From: Actinomycetota bacterium
GTDB taxonomy: Bacteria > Actinomycetota > Actinomycetes > Mycobacteriales > Mycobacteriaceae
Direction of reading: 5' to 3'
DNA: 64,000 bases
NCBI GenBank assembly: GCA_018268465.1
Contig: JAFDWN010000001.1
Location: 1 to 64,000, forward strand
Below are positions 10,426-20,188 of this stretch, piece after piece. How positions within the stretch are numbered: position 1 is the stretch's first letter; every line of letters starts with the position of its first letter. Under the pieces are notes generated by a model. The model saw only the letters and a program-made list of their open reading frames with translations, had not been told where the DNA came from and did not search any database. A program made the position numbers and the translations under genes.

Positions 10426-11010
10426 GTGCGCAAATGGAAGCGGGTCGACACCGCTAACGGCATGCGGCTGCGCTCGGCGCTTGCCGCACATGAGGCTGCG
10501 CTGCTGACCAGCCTGGTCGGATCGATGTTGGGCATGCTGGAGGAACGTGAATCATCTTCTCCCACAGATGAACTCGAAGAGCTCACGGGTATGAAGACGG
10601 GTAACTCGCAGCCGCCGCAGGATGCGACAATGAAGCGGCTGCTGCCCGATTTCTACCGTCCGCAGACCGAACATCCGGCCGGTTCCGCGGCCGCGGAGAG
10701 CCTCAACGCAGCACTGCGCAGCCTGCACGAGCCGGCAATCATCGACGCCAAACGGGAAGCAGCGCAACAGATGTTGCGGACCGTGCCCGAGGGCGGCGGC
10801 AAATTCGAGCTGACCGAGGACGATGCCCACGCCTGGGCCGCGGCGGTCAACGACGTGCGGCTGGCGCTGGGCACGATGCTCGACATCGGACCGAACGGGC
10901 CGGACAGTCTGCCCCCGGAACACCCGATGGCCGGCCACCTCGACGTGTACCAGTGGTTGACGGTGCTGCAGGAGTATCTGGTGCTGAGCCTCGCCGGCCA
11001 GGTGCGGTGA
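10426..11010 (+). CDS. DUF2017 family protein (Rv1332-like)
   Basis: A 194-residue cytosolic protein matching Rv1332 by position and by the N-terminal MRKWKRVDTANG. Family DUF2017 accompanies clpS in actinobacteria; its function is not established, though a link with Clp proteolysis is plausible. The GTG start at 10426 lies six bases after the clpS stop. The stop TGA (11008-11010) is embedded in the first 32-bp repeat and overlaps that repeat's ATG as TGATG. Confidence 0.85.
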   Translation: MRKWKRVDTANGMRLRSALAAHEAALLTSLVGSMLGMLEERESSSPTDELEELTGMKTGNSQPPQDATMKRLLPDFYRPQTEHPAGSAAAESLNAALRSLHEPAIIDAKREAAQQMLRTVPEGGGKFELTEDDAHAWAAAVNDVRLALGTMLDIGPNGPDSLPPEHPMAGHLDVYQWLTVLQEYLVLSLAGQVR

Positions 11011-11200
11011 TGAGCGCTTGCGCGAAGAACAGAGAGCAGTGATGAGCGCTTGCGCGAAGAACAGAGAGCAGTGATGAGCGCTTGCGCGAAGAGCAGAGAG
11101 CAGTGATGAGCGCTTGCGCGAAGAACAGAGCGTAGCGATGAGCGCTTGCGCGAAGAACAGAGCGTAGCGATGAGCGCTTGCGCGAAGAACAGAGCGTAGC
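11009..11200 (+). repeat. six tandem 32-bp MIRU-like repeats
   Basis: Units begin at 11009, 11041, 11073, 11105, 11137 and 11169, each opening with GATGAGCGCTTGCGCGAAGA. The first three end AGAGAGCAGT and the last three AGAGCGTAGC. A seventh copy is represented only by GATG at 11201, which supplies the ATG of the next gene. Each unit carries a mini-ORF: MSACAK(N/S)REQ then TGA in the first three, MSACAKNRA then TAG in the last three. In the first three, stop and next start overlap as TGATG. The layout resembles mycobacterial interspersed repetitive units, which link neighbouring genes by overlapping start/stop codons. It is a likely variable-number locus. Confidence 0.9.
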
Positions 11201-11201
11201 G

Positions 11202-12221
11202 ATGGGGTCGATCACCGACGTCGCGGGCATCCTCGTCGGCCACCACCACCGCATCGACGACGATGTCACGCTGGGGTCCGGTTGGGCCAGCGGCACCACC
11301 GTGGTACTGGCTCCGCCGGGCACCACCGGAGCCGTCGACTGCCGGGGCGGCGCGCCGGGCACCCGCGAGACCGACCTGCTGGACCCGGCCAATTCGGTGC
11401 GGCACGTCGACGCGGTGGTGCTCTCGGGCGGCAGCGCGTTCGGCCTCGCTGCGGCGCACGGCGTGATGCAGTGGTTGGAGGAGCGCGGCAGGGGTGTCGC
11501 GATGCCCGGCGGCGTGGTGCCGATCGTGCCCGGTGCGGTCATCTTCGATCTGCCCGTCGGTGGGTGGGGGTGCCGGCCGACGGCGGAATTCGGCTACGCC
11601 GCGGCCGACGCGGCGGGTCTCGACGTCGCCGTCGGCACTGTCGGCGCGGGCGCGGGCGCACGCTGCGGGGTGCTCAAGGGCGGGGTCGGCACGGCCTCGG
11701 TGACGCTGGCGTCGGGGGTGACCGTCGGCGCCGTCGTCATCGTCAACGCCGCGGGTGAAGCCGTCGACAAGGCCACCGGTCTGCCCTGGCAGGCCGATCT
11801 GATCGAGGAGTTCGGGCTGACCCCGCCGCCGGCGGATCACGTCGAGGCGTTCGCCGACCGGCACACCGAACTCAGTCCGCTGAACACCACGATCGCCGTC
11901 GTCGCCACCGACGCGGCGCTGAGCCCTGCCGGATGCCGTCGTGTCGCCGTCGCGGCCCACGACGGCCTCGCGCGCGCGCTGCGGCCGTGCCACACCCCCC
12001 TGGACGGGGACACCGTCTTCGCCCTGGCCACCGGCGCGGTGGAGGTGGCGCCGCCCGCCGGGATCCCGGCGTCGATGTCGCCCGAGACGGCGTTGGTGGC
12101 CGCCGTCGGAGCCGCCGCCGCGGATTGTCTGGCGCGCGCGGTGCTGGTCGGTGTGGTCGCCGCCGAAGGGATCGCCGGAATACCGACGTACCGGGCGCTG
12201 TTGCCGGGGGCGTTCCAGTGA
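11202..12221 (+). CDS. P1/S58 family peptidase (DmpA/NylC-like, Rv1333)
   Basis: A 339-residue Ntn-type hydrolase. The probable autoprocessing site is the Asn-Thr in SPLNTTIAVVATDA (about residues 228-230), where cleavage would expose Thr as the N-terminal nucleophile, as in NylC. Other family motifs are GHHHRIDD near the N-terminus and VLSGGSAFGLAAAHGV. The natural substrate is unknown; relatives are aminopeptidases and amide hydrolases. The ATG at 11202 sits at the end of the repeat array; an in-frame TTG further upstream inside the last repeat is less likely. It matches Rv1333. Confidence 0.88.
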   Translation: MGSITDVAGILVGHHHRIDDDVTLGSGWASGTTVVLAPPGTTGAVDCRGGAPGTRETDLLDPANSVRHVDAVVLSGGSAFGLAAAHGVMQWLEERGRGVAMPGGVVPIVPGAVIFDLPVGGWGCRPTAEFGYAAADAAGLDVAVGTVGAGAGARCGVLKGGVGTASVTLASGVTVGAVVIVNAAGEAVDKATGLPWQADLIEEFGLTPPPADHVEAFADRHTELSPLNTTIAVVATDAALSPAGCRRVAVAAHDGLARALRPCHTPLDGDTVFALATGAVEVAPPAGIPASMSPETALVAAVGAAAADCLARAVLVGVVAAEGIAGIPTYRALLPGAFQ

Positions 12222-12234
12222 AGGGGTGTGTTTC

Positions 12235-12660
12235 GTGGTGTTGGTGATCCGTCGTGACCTGGTCGACGCGATGGTGGCGCACGCCCGCGCCGATCATCCC
12301 GACGAGGCGTGCGGGGTGATCGCCGGCCCGGACGGCTCCGATCGGCCCGAGCGCCACATTGCGATGCTCAACGCCGAGCGGTCGCCCACGTTCTACCGGT
12401 TCGACTCCGGTGAGCAGCTCACGGTGTGGCGGGCGATGGACGACAACGACGAGGTCCCCGTCGTCATCTACCACTCGCATACCGCGACGGAGGCCTACCC
12501 GAGTCGCACCGACATCTCCTTCGCATCGGAGCCCGACGCGCACTACGTGCTGATCTCCACGCGTGACCCGCAGGTGCACGAGCTGCGCAGTTATCGCATC
12601 GTCGGCGGCGAAGTCACCGAGGAACCCGTCACAATTGTCGACGAGTACGCGCTGACGTAA
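12235..12660 (+). CDS. mec: Mec, JAMM metalloprotease releasing cysteine from CysO-Cys
   Basis: A 141-residue JAMM/MPN+ zinc protease that removes cysteine from the CysO C-terminus after CysM-catalysed synthesis. The JAMM signature is visible: Glu in DEACGV, then HSHTATEAYPSRTD giving His-x-His, Ser and Asp ligands. The GTG at 12235 is preferred because AAGGGG lies about eight bases upstream (12221-12226); GTG 12238 is the alternative. It forms the mec-cysO-cysM cluster seen as Rv1334-Rv1336. Confidence 0.93.
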   Translation: MVLVIRRDLVDAMVAHARADHPDEACGVIAGPDGSDRPERHIAMLNAERSPTFYRFDSGEQLTVWRAMDDNDEVPVVIYHSHTATEAYPSRTDISFASEPDAHYVLISTRDPQVHELRSYRIVGGEVTEEPVTIVDEYALT

Positions 12661-12695
12661 CACCTACGAGATATCAGAACCAGAAAGAGCGACCC

Positions 12696-12977
12696 ATGTC
12701 TGTGACTGTTTCGATCCCGACGATCCTGCGTCCCCACACCGGTGGGGAGAAGCGGGTCACGGCGTCGGGCGACACCCTTGAGGCGGTGATCAGCGATCTG
12801 GAGGCGAATTACTCCGGCATCTCCGAGCGCCTCGTCGACCCTGCCAATCCCGGCAAGCTGCACCGCTTCGTCAACATCTACGTCAACGACGAGGATGTGC
12901 GGTTCTCCGGCGGCCTGGCCACCGAGATCGCCGACGGCGATTCGGTGACGATCCTGCCTGCCGTCGCGGGCGGTTAG
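12696..12977 (+). CDS. cysO: CysO sulfur-carrier protein
   Basis: A 93-residue ubiquitin-fold (ThiS/MoaD-like) protein ending in Gly-Gly (AVAGG), the site of thiocarboxylate formation. CysO thiocarboxylate is the sulfide donor for CysM. The ATG at 12696 has an AGAAAGAG ribosome site (about 12682-12689). The gene stops three bases before the cysM TTG, so the two are probably coupled. Confidence 0.95.
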   Translation: MSVTVSIPTILRPHTGGEKRVTASGDTLEAVISDLEANYSGISERLVDPANPGKLHRFVNIYVNDEDVRFSGGLATEIADGDSVTILPAVAGG

Positions 12978-13968
<991 letters not shown>

Positions 13969-13972
<4 letters not shown>

Positions 13973-14658
13973 CGCACCAGGGACAGTACGGGTACGGCAC
14001 TCCGGCCCAACAGCCGAAGAAGAAACCGGCCTGGGTGGTCGGCGGTGCCACGATCATCAGCTTCGTCGCCCTGCTCTACATCGTCGAACTAGTCGACTCG
14101 CTGAGCGGGCATCAGCTGGACCGCAACGGTATCCGTCCGTTGGAGACCGACGGCCTGTGGGGGATCGCTTTCGCACCGCTGTTGCACGCCGACTGGCAGC
14201 ATCTGGTCGCCAACACGGTCCCTGCCCTGGTCCTGGGCTTTCTGATGACATTGGCGGGGATGGCCCGGTTCATCTGGGCGACCGCGATCATCTGGATCGT
14301 CGGCGGCTTCGGAACCTGGCTGATCGGCAACGTCGGCGCGCCCTCGTACAACGGGATCGTCGTCGAAACCAACCACATCGGCGCGTCCGGCCTGATCTTC
14401 GGCTGGCTGACGTTCCTCATCGTGTTCGGGATCTTCACCCGCACGGCGTGGGAGATCGCCGTCGGTGTGGTGGTGTTGTTCATCTACGGCGGGATTCTGT
14501 TCGGCGTGCTGCCCGGCACCTTCGGGGTGTCCTGGCAGGGCCATCTGTGCGGGGCGATCGCCGGCGTGCTGGCCGCGTACGTGCTGTCCGGCCCCGAGCG
14601 TAAAGAGCGCCAACTGCGGCGGGCGGCCTCCACCCGGCCCCCCTATCTCACGCCGTGA
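13969..14658 (+). CDS. rhomboid family intramembrane serine protease (Rv1337-like)
   Basis: A 229-residue multi-pass membrane protease with about six hydrophobic segments. The catalytic Ser is in [10 protein letters not shown] and the partner His in [11 protein letters not shown] near the C-terminus; HLVANTVP in the second segment supplies the conserved Asn. It cleaves within the membrane; substrates are unknown here. The ATG at 13969 is joined to cysM through the mini-ORF. It ends in a GTGA overlap with murI, so co-translation is likely. Confidence 0.93.
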
Positions 14659-15470
14659 TCGACCCCATGGCACCGGTCGGGATCTTCGATTCCGGCGTCG
14701 GCGGGCTGACGGTCGCGCGCGCGATCATCGATCAGCTGCCCAACGAGGAGATCGTCTACGTCGGCGACACCGGCAACGGTCCGTATGGCCCGCTGACGGT
14801 TCCGGAGATCCGCGCCCATGCGCTGGCGATCGGCGACGATCTGGTCGACCGCGGGGTCAAGGCGTTGGTCATTGCCTGCAACACGGCGTCGTCGGCATGC
14901 CTTCGGGATGCGCGCGAGCGCTACGACGTGCCGGTGGTCGAGGTGATCCTGCCCGCGGTGCGCCGTGCGGTGGCCGCGACGCGCAACGGGCGCATCGGCG
15001 TGATCGGCACGGCCGCGACGATCGCGTCGGGTGCTTATCAGGACGCGTTTGCCGCCGCCCGCGACACCGAGGTGATCGGGGTTGCGTGCCCGAGGTTCGT
15101 GGACTTCGTCGAGCGGGGCGTGACGAGCGGGCGCCAGGTGCTCGGACTGGCGGAGGGATATCTCGAACCGCTGCAGCGCGCCGAGGTGGACACGTTGGTG
15201 CTCGGGTGTACGCACTACCCGATGCTGTCGGGACTGATCCAGCTGGCGATGGGCGACCACGTGACGCTGGTGTCCAGCGCGGAGGAGACCGCCAAAGACC
15301 TGCTGCGGGTTTTGACGGAACTGGATTTGCTGCGCCCGCTCGACGCGCCCGCGCCGCGCCGGGAGTTCGAGGCGACCGGCGACCCGGAGGCGTTCACTGC
15401 GCTGGCCGCGCGGTTCCTCGGCCCGACCCTGAACGGGGTGCGGTCCGTGCAGCGTCACGTCGGCGCCTGA
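14655..15470 (+). CDS. murI: glutamate racemase
   Basis: A 271-residue cofactor-independent racemase supplying D-glutamate for peptidoglycan. Both catalytic cysteines are present: [11 protein letters not shown] in the N-terminal half and [11 protein letters not shown] in the C-terminal half. [14 protein letters not shown] opens the protein. GTG 14655 overlaps the rhomboid stop; ATG 14667 is an alternative four codons in. It corresponds to Rv1338. Confidence 0.95.
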   Translation: MIDPMAPVGIFDSGVGGLTVARAIIDQLPNEEIVYVGDTGNGPYGPLTVPEIRAHALAIGDDLVDRGVKALVIACNTASSACLRDARERYDVPVVEVILPAVRRAVAATRNGRIGVIGTAATIASGAYQDAFAAARDTEVIGVACPRFVDFVERGVTSGRQVLGLAEGYLEPLQRAEVDTLVLGCTHYPMLSGLIQLAMGDHVTLVSSAEETAKDLLRVLTELDLLRPLDAPAPRREFEATGDPEAFTALAARFLGPTLNGVRSVQRHVGA

Positions 15471-15534
15471 AAGTGACGTTTGACCATCAACCCGGTCATG
15501 TTTTCGTCACCGAGATTGTGGGCATGGCAAGCTA

Positions 15535-16311
15535 GTGAGTGTGCGAATCACGGTCTTAGGGTGCTCCGGCAGCGTCGTCGGGCCTGATTCGCCGGCCTCG
15601 GGTTATCTGCTCACCGCGCCGGACACCCCGCCGCTGGTGATCGACTTCGGCGGGGGTGTGCTCGGGGCGTTACAGCGCCACGCCGACCCGAACGCCGTGT
15701 ACGTACTCCTGTCCCATCTGCACGCCGACCACTGCCTGGATCTGCCCGGTTTGTTCGTGTGGCGGCGCTACCACCCGACTCCTGCTCAGGGGCGCGGGGT
15801 GATGTACGGCCCCGCGGGTACGTGGGCGCGGATGGGCGCGGCGTCGTCGCCCGAACCCGGCGAGATCGACGATTTCAGTGACATTTTCGACGTGCGCGAC
15901 TGGGTGGAGGACCAGCCCGTGCAGATCGGTGCGCTGACCGTGCTGCCCCGCCGGGTGTGCCACCCCACCGAGTCGTACGGGATGCGGATCACCGACCCGT
16001 CGGGCGCGACGCTGGTGTACAGCGGCGACACCGGGGCCTGCGACGCACTCGTGGAGTTGGCGCGTGGAGCCGACGTCTTCCTGTGCGAGGCGTCCTGGAC
16101 CCATTCGCCCGAGCATCCGCCCGGATTGCATCTGTCGGGTACCGAGGCGGGCCAGATGGCGGCCCAGGCCGGTGTCGGGGAGCTGCTGCTGACTCATATC
16201 CCGCCGTGGACGTCGCGCGAGGACGTCATCAGCGAGGCCAAGGCCCAGTTCGACGGTCCGGTGCACGCGGTGGTGTGCGGGGAGGCGATCGACATCCGCG
16301 CGACCCATTAG
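15535..16311 (+). CDS. metallo-beta-lactamase-fold cyclic-nucleotide phosphodiesterase (Rv1339-like)
   Basis: A 258-residue MBL-fold hydrolase. The metal-binding motif LSHLHADHCLDLPGL (His-x-His-x-Asp-His) sits about residue 60-70, with further ligands in SGDTGACDAL and LLLTHIPPW. Rv1339 has been reported as an atypical class II cAMP phosphodiesterase, so this protein probably lowers cytosolic cAMP. The start GTG 15535 is followed by another GTG two codons later, either usable. It lies 64 bases after murI and 9 before rphA. Confidence 0.88.
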   Translation: MSVRITVLGCSGSVVGPDSPASGYLLTAPDTPPLVIDFGGGVLGALQRHADPNAVYVLLSHLHADHCLDLPGLFVWRRYHPTPAQGRGVMYGPAGTWARMGAASSPEPGEIDDFSDIFDVRDWVEDQPVQIGALTVLPRRVCHPTESYGMRITDPSGATLVYSGDTGACDALVELARGADVFLCEASWTHSPEHPPGLHLSGTEAGQMAAQAGVGELLLTHIPPWTSREDVISEAKAQFDGPVHAVVCGEAIDIRATH

Positions 16312-16320
16312 GGTTGGCGG

Positions 16321-17103
16321 GTGTCTCGTAGAGAAGATGGGCGGCTCGACGACGAGCTGAGGCCCGTGGTGATCACCCGTGGATTCACGTCGCATCCGGC
16401 GGGGTCGGTGCTGGTCGAGTTCGGTCAGACGCGGGTGATGTGCACGGCCAGTGTGTCCGAGGGTGTGCCGCGCTGGCGTAAGGGTTCGGGGCAGGGATGG
16501 CTCACCGCCGAATACGCGATGTTGCCCGCCGCAACCCACGAGCGGTCGGACCGGGAGTCGGTCAAGGGGCGGGTCGGTGGCCGCACGCAGGAGATCAGCC
16601 GATTGATCGGCCGCTCGCTGCGGGCGTGTATCGATCTGGGGGCGTTGCGGGAGAACACCATCGCGATCGACTGTGACGTGCTGCAGGCCGACGGGGGTAC
16701 CAGGACCGCGGCAATCACCGGTGCGTATGTGGCGCTGTCGGATGCTGTCACGTACCTGGCCGCCGGGGGTAAGCTCGCCGATCCGCGGCCGCTGTCGTGT
16801 GCGATCGCGGCGGTCAGTGTGGGTGTGGTGGACGGGCGGATCCGCGTCGACCTGCCCTACAGCGAGGATTCCCGGGCCGAGGTCGACATGAACGTCGTGG
16901 CCACCGACACCGGCACGCTGGTGGAGATCCAGGGCACGGGTGAGGGCGCGACGTTCCCGCGCTCGACGCTGGACAAGATGCTCGACGCGGCGCTGGCCGC
17001 GTGTGAGCAACTGTTCGCGGTGCAGCGGGAGGCACTGGAATTGCCCTACCCGGGGGTGCTGCCGGAGCCGGCGTCGCCGTCGAAGAAGGCGTTCGGAAGC
17101 TAA
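16321..17103 (+). CDS. rph: ribonuclease PH
   Basis: A 260-residue phosphorolytic 3'-5' exoribonuclease that trims tRNA 3' ends. Family motifs are [19 protein letters not shown], the phosphate-binding [17 protein letters not shown], and [19 protein letters not shown]. The GTG start at 16321 fits the family length. It is followed four bases later by the RdgB gene, as in Rv1340-Rv1341. Confidence 0.95.
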   Translation: MSRREDGRLDDELRPVVITRGFTSHPAGSVLVEFGQTRVMCTASVSEGVPRWRKGSGQGWLTAEYAMLPAATHERSDRESVKGRVGGRTQEISRLIGRSLRACIDLGALRENTIAIDCDVLQADGGTRTAAITGAYVALSDAVTYLAAGGKLADPRPLSCAIAAVSVGVVDGRIRVDLPYSEDSRAEVDMNVVATDTGTLVEIQGTGEGATFPRSTLDKMLDAALAACEQLFAVQREALELPYPGVLPEPASPSKKAFGS

Positions 17104-17106
17104 CCG

Positions 17107-17709
17107 TTGGTTGAGCTGCTGGTGGCCAGCCGGAACCCGAAGAAACTGGCCGAGTTGCACCGGGTGCTCATCGGCGCCGGGGTGTCGTTCACGTTGTTGT
17201 CGCTGGGTGACGTCCCGGAGTTCGGCGAGGTGCCGGAGACGGGCGCGACGTTTGAGGAGAACGCGCTCATCAAGGCGCGGTCGGGTTTCGAAGCTACCGG
17301 ATTGCCTTGTGTGGCAGACGATTCGGGGCTGGAGGTCGACGCGCTGAACGGAATGCCTGGCGTGTTGTCGGCACGGTGGTCCGGACGGCACGGTGACGAT
17401 CCTGGCAATACCCGGTTGCTGCTCGGCCAGCTTGCCGACGTGCCGTCGGAGCGGCGTGGGGCGGCGTTCGTGTCGGCGTGCGCGTTGGTGTCCGCGGCGG
17501 GGGAGACCGTGGTGCGCGGCGAGTGGCGGGGTTCGATCGTCGCCGGGCCGCGGGGTGACGGAGGGTTCGGCTACGACCCGGTGTTCCTGCCGGCAGGTTC
17601 GCAGCGCACCGCCGCGGAGTTGACCGCTTCGGAGAAGGACGCCGAGTCACACCGGGGCCGGGCGCTGGCGCTGCTCGTCCCGGCACTGCGCGCTCTGGCA
17701 GCTGGTTGA
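17107..17709 (+). CDS. rdgB: dITP/XTP pyrophosphatase (RdgB/HAM1 family)
   Basis: A 200-residue house-cleaning enzyme that hydrolyses non-canonical purine triphosphates to monophosphates. SRNPKKLAEL binds the phosphates, ADDSGLEVDAL holds the metal-binding and catalytic Asp, and GGFGYDPVFLP and KDAESHRGRAL are C-terminal family motifs. TTG at 17107 starts right before the first strand. It matches Rv1341. Confidence 0.94.
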   Translation: MVELLVASRNPKKLAELHRVLIGAGVSFTLLSLGDVPEFGEVPETGATFEENALIKARSGFEATGLPCVADDSGLEVDALNGMPGVLSARWSGRHGDDPGNTRLLLGQLADVPSERRGAAFVSACALVSAAGETVVRGEWRGSIVAGPRGDGGFGYDPVFLPAGSQRTAAELTASEKDAESHRGRALALLVPALRALAAG

Positions 17710-17770
17710 CGCCGTCGCAGACGAGCGCTGCCGGTTGGCCGGTAATCTCTCTGTCCATGGCGGGAACGCG

Positions 17771-18721
17771 ATGAGCGGGGGCTTGTTCGGGCTGCTCGAT
17801 GACGTTGCGGCGCTGGCCCGGCTTGCCGCCGCGTCGGTCGACGACATCGGCGCCGCGGCCGGACGGGCGACCGCCAAGGCCGCGGGTGTCGTCGTCGACG
17901 ACACCGCGGTGACCCCGCAGTACGTGCAGGGGATCGCGGCAGATCGCGAACTGCCGATCGTGAAGCGGATCGCGGTCGGGTCGCTGCGCAACAAGCTGGT
18001 GTTCATCCTGCCCGCGGCGTTGTTGCTGAGCCAGTTCGTACCGTGGCTGCTGACGCCGATCCTGATGCTCGGTGCGACGTTCCTCTGCTACGAGGGCGCC
18101 GAGAAGGTGTGGGGCCGGATCCGCGGTCATAGCGAGCACGCGCTGCCCACGGCTGTCGTCGGCGAGGATGCCGAGAAGAAGATGGTGTCCAGCGCGATCC
18201 GCACCGACTTCATCCTGTCTGCCGAGATCATGGTGATCGCGCTCAACGAGGTCGCCGACCAGGCGTTCTGGCCACGCCTCATCATCCTGGTCGTGGTGGC
18301 GATTGTGATCACCATCGCCGTGTACGGCGTGGTCGCGGCCATCGTGAAGATGGACGATGTCGGGCTGCACCTTGCCCAGCGGTCATCGCGCGCCGCGCAG
18401 AGCGTCGGGCGTGGACTGGTCGCGGGTATGCCCAAACTGCTGGAGGCCCTGTCGCTCATCGGGACGGTGGCGATGCTTTGGGTCGGCGGGCACATCCTGC
18501 TCGTGGGAGCCGACGAACTGGGCTGGCATGCGCCGTACGGGCTTGTCCACCGGGTGGAGGAGGACGTCCACGACGCGGTCGACGGCGTCGGCGGCGTGCT
18601 GGCCTGGTTGGTCAATACGGGAGCGTCGGCCGTGGTGGGGCTGGTGGTCGGTGCGGTCGTGGTCGCGATCGTGCATGTGCTGCCGTTCGGCCGGCCCAAG
18701 GGTGGCCACGCCGAAGCCTGA
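17771..18721 (+). CDS. DUF808 (YedI-like) membrane protein
   Basis: A 316-residue inner-membrane protein with the N-terminal family signature MSGGLFGLLDDVAALARLAA and several long hydrophobic segments. The family's role is not established. ATG at 17771 starts the conserved motif; the frame is open slightly upstream. It is separated from rdgB by 61 bases and is extra relative to the M. tuberculosis order I recall. Confidence 0.85.
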   Translation: MSGGLFGLLDDVAALARLAAASVDDIGAAAGRATAKAAGVVVDDTAVTPQYVQGIAADRELPIVKRIAVGSLRNKLVFILPAALLLSQFVPWLLTPILMLGATFLCYEGAEKVWGRIRGHSEHALPTAVVGEDAEKKMVSSAIRTDFILSAEIMVIALNEVADQAFWPRLIILVVVAIVITIAVYGVVAAIVKMDDVGLHLAQRSSRAAQSVGRGLVAGMPKLLEALSLIGTVAMLWVGGHILLVGADELGWHAPYGLVHRVEEDVHDAVDGVGGVLAWLVNTGASAVVGLVVGAVVVAIVHVLPFGRPKGGHAEA

Positions 18722-18974
18722 CTTCTGGCTGGTCGGCTCGACGGGCGCGGGGAGCGACTGGTCGGGGAGATCCTTGAGCGCTCCAGGTGAGTGATGTGTG
18801 ACGATCGAGGCGCCCAGATGTGTTCGGGCTCACCGTGATTGCGGCGCGAACGGCCGTCGGACACAGCGGATGCTGCCACCGGACGCGCGATTACTGCCAG
18901 GGGAATGAACGGATACGGCGGGTCGTTACACCGAGCAGATCAGAACCGAATAGCTTCAGAGAGAAGTGATTGTC

Positions 18975-19142
18975 ATGAAGAAGTTGGGATTTGCCACGAT
19001 TCTCGCCTCCGGCTTGATCGCCGGCGTCCTGGGCGCTGCGGCTCCTGCGCAGGCCGAATTGGACCACCAGACCTGGATCAACCAGATCAGCCCGACCGTC
19101 TCGGTCCCGCACGTGGACACCACGGTCCATCAGAGTCGCTGA
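18975..19142 (+). CDS. 55-residue secreted peptide
   Basis: A short ORF with a classical Sec signal: MKK, a hydrophobic core (FATILASGLIAGVLG) and an Ala-x-Ala site (APAQA), leaving a mature peptide of roughly 28 residues beginning ELDHQTW. An AGAGAG ribosome site (about 18957-18963) precedes ATG 18975. The mature part has no Cys and includes the NQISPTVSVP stretch. I do not recognise a family. A strong hairpin follows immediately, consistent with a free-standing transcription unit. Confidence 0.7.
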   Translation: MKKLGFATILASGLIAGVLGAAAPAQAELDHQTWINQISPTVSVPHVDTTVHQSR

Positions 19143-19155
19143 CGCAGAACCGAAC

Positions 19156-19189
19156 AACGAGGGGCGCCCCGCACGGGGCGCCCCTCGTT
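19156..19189. terminator. long GC hairpin between convergent genes
   Basis: A perfect inverted repeat, AACGAGGGGCGCCCCG (19156-19171) and its complement (19174-19189), with a two-base loop (15 pairs and a four-base loop are equally reasonable). No T tract follows on either strand. It lies between the secreted-peptide gene and the convergent DUF3817 gene, as expected of a bidirectional mycobacterial terminator. Confidence 0.7.
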
Positions 19190-19243
19190 CGGTAGTTGGG
19201 GCCCGCGTGTCGCGGCGGGGGGTGCGCCGAATCGCTCTCCGAC

Positions 19244-19597
19244 CTACAGGCCGAACTGTGCCTTGATCTTCTTGGTCTCGAAGTGCTCGATGATGATGCC
19301 GAGGAACGGGATGGTTCCGGCCAACAGCACACCGATCGTCTTGCCGATCGGCCAGCGCACCTTGACCGCGAGATTGGCCGCGAAGAGCAGGTAGACGAAG
19401 TACGCCCAGCCGTGGACGATGGCGATCCAGGTCGGCGGATCGTCGACCTTGACGATGTACTTGAGCACCATCTCGTAGCACAGTGCGATCAGCCACAGAC
19501 CCGTCACCCACGCCAGCACGCGGTAGCCGACCAGGGCTTTGCGGACGGCTTCCCTGGGGGTGGCTGTCGTCGTCTCGGGTGTTTCGGGTGCTGTCAC
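19244..19597 (-). CDS. DUF3817 membrane protein (Rv1342c-like)
   Basis: A 117-residue protein with three predicted membrane segments and a conserved HGWAYFVYLLFAANLAVK stretch. The DUF3817 family has no assigned biochemical role. GTG 19597 overlaps the upstream lprD stop as GTGA, so the pair is co-translated, as in Rv1343c-Rv1342c. Confidence 0.85.
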   Translation of the reverse strand: MTAPETPETTTATPREAVRKALVGYRVLAWVTGLWLIALCYEMVLKYIVKVDDPPTWIAIVHGWAYFVYLLFAANLAVKVRWPIGKTIGVLLAGTIPFLGIIIEHFETKKIKAQFGL

Positions 19598-19977
19598 GGA
19601 CGGGTCCTGTCGTCGTTGTCGGACTGGGCAAGCTCGGCGAGATACCGGTTGTACTCGCGCAAAGCCGGGTCATCTTCGGAGGTGTTGGCAGCGACAGGGG
19701 GTTGGGGTCGCTCGGGGAGAAGCCCCGCAGGGATCTCGGTGACGTCCGCGCGTTTGGTCGCCTCGCTCGGTGCGTCCTCGTAGCGGACGAATTTGTAGTA
19801 CGCGTAGACGCAGAACCCGGCGAAGAACGGCCACTGCAGCGCGTAACCGAGGTTTTGGAAGGTGCCGGAGTTGGACTCGAAGCGGGTCCACTGCCACCAG
19901 GCCAGGGCCAGGCAGCCACAGGCGGCGAGAAACACCAGCGCGACGAGCGCTGGCCTCCTACGGCGCGTAGTGGACAT
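19594..19977 (-). CDS. lprD: LprD-like lipoprotein/membrane protein
   Basis: A 127-residue protein. It opens MSTTRRRRPALVALVFLAAC, a positively charged start and hydrophobic core ending in a lipobox-like LAAC (Cys 20), then a second hydrophobic segment around YALQWPFFAGFCVYAYY. It corresponds to Rv1343c (lprD). ATG at 19977 is preferred although the frame is open upstream. Function unknown. A true lipid anchor is uncertain because the hydrophobic stretch continues past the Cys. Confidence 0.82.
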   Translation of the reverse strand: MSTTRRRRPALVALVFLAACGCLALAWWQWTRFESNSGTFQNLGYALQWPFFAGFCVYAYYKFVRYEDAPSEATKRADVTEIPAGLLPERPQPPVAANTSEDDPALREYNRYLAELAQSDNDDRTRP

Positions 19978-20104
19978 CGTTCCACGGTACCGCGACCCCT
20001 CGAGGCGTTTCACGACGGCACTTCGTGCGCTGGCCGACGCGACGTGCTCGACCGTGGCGCCGGCACCGGCCGCGCGCAGGCGAAGCGATAGGATCACCAC
20101 GCTT

Positions 20105-20188
20105 GCGGGCGTGGTGGAATTGGCAGACACCCGGGCTTTAGGTGCCCGTGTTCGAAAGAGCGTGAGGGTTCGAGTCCCTCCGCCCGCA
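20105..20188 (+). tRNA. tRNA-Leu (anticodon UAG)
   Basis: An 84-base type II tRNA. The acceptor stem GCGGGCG pairs with CGCCCGC (20181-20187), with discriminator A. The anticodon stem CGGGC/GCCCG encloses loop TTTAGGT, giving anticodon TAG (reads CUA/CUN). A long variable arm and the T-loop GGTTCGAGTCC are present. CCA is not encoded. The convergent lipoate-ligase-like gene reads into its complement. Confidence 0.96.

Noticed and set aside
11009..11200. CRISPR array
   Set aside because: The 32-bp repeats are directly adjacent with no spacers, and no cas genes are nearby.
15670..17391. 573-codon minus-strand frame across the Rv1339-like, rph and rdgB genes
   Set aside because: It spans three confidently identified plus-strand genes and looks like antisense shadow sequence.
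18722..18974. Gene or RNA between DUF808 and the secreted peptide
   Set aside because: Only short frames without ribosome sites or recognisable structure were seen in these 253 bases.
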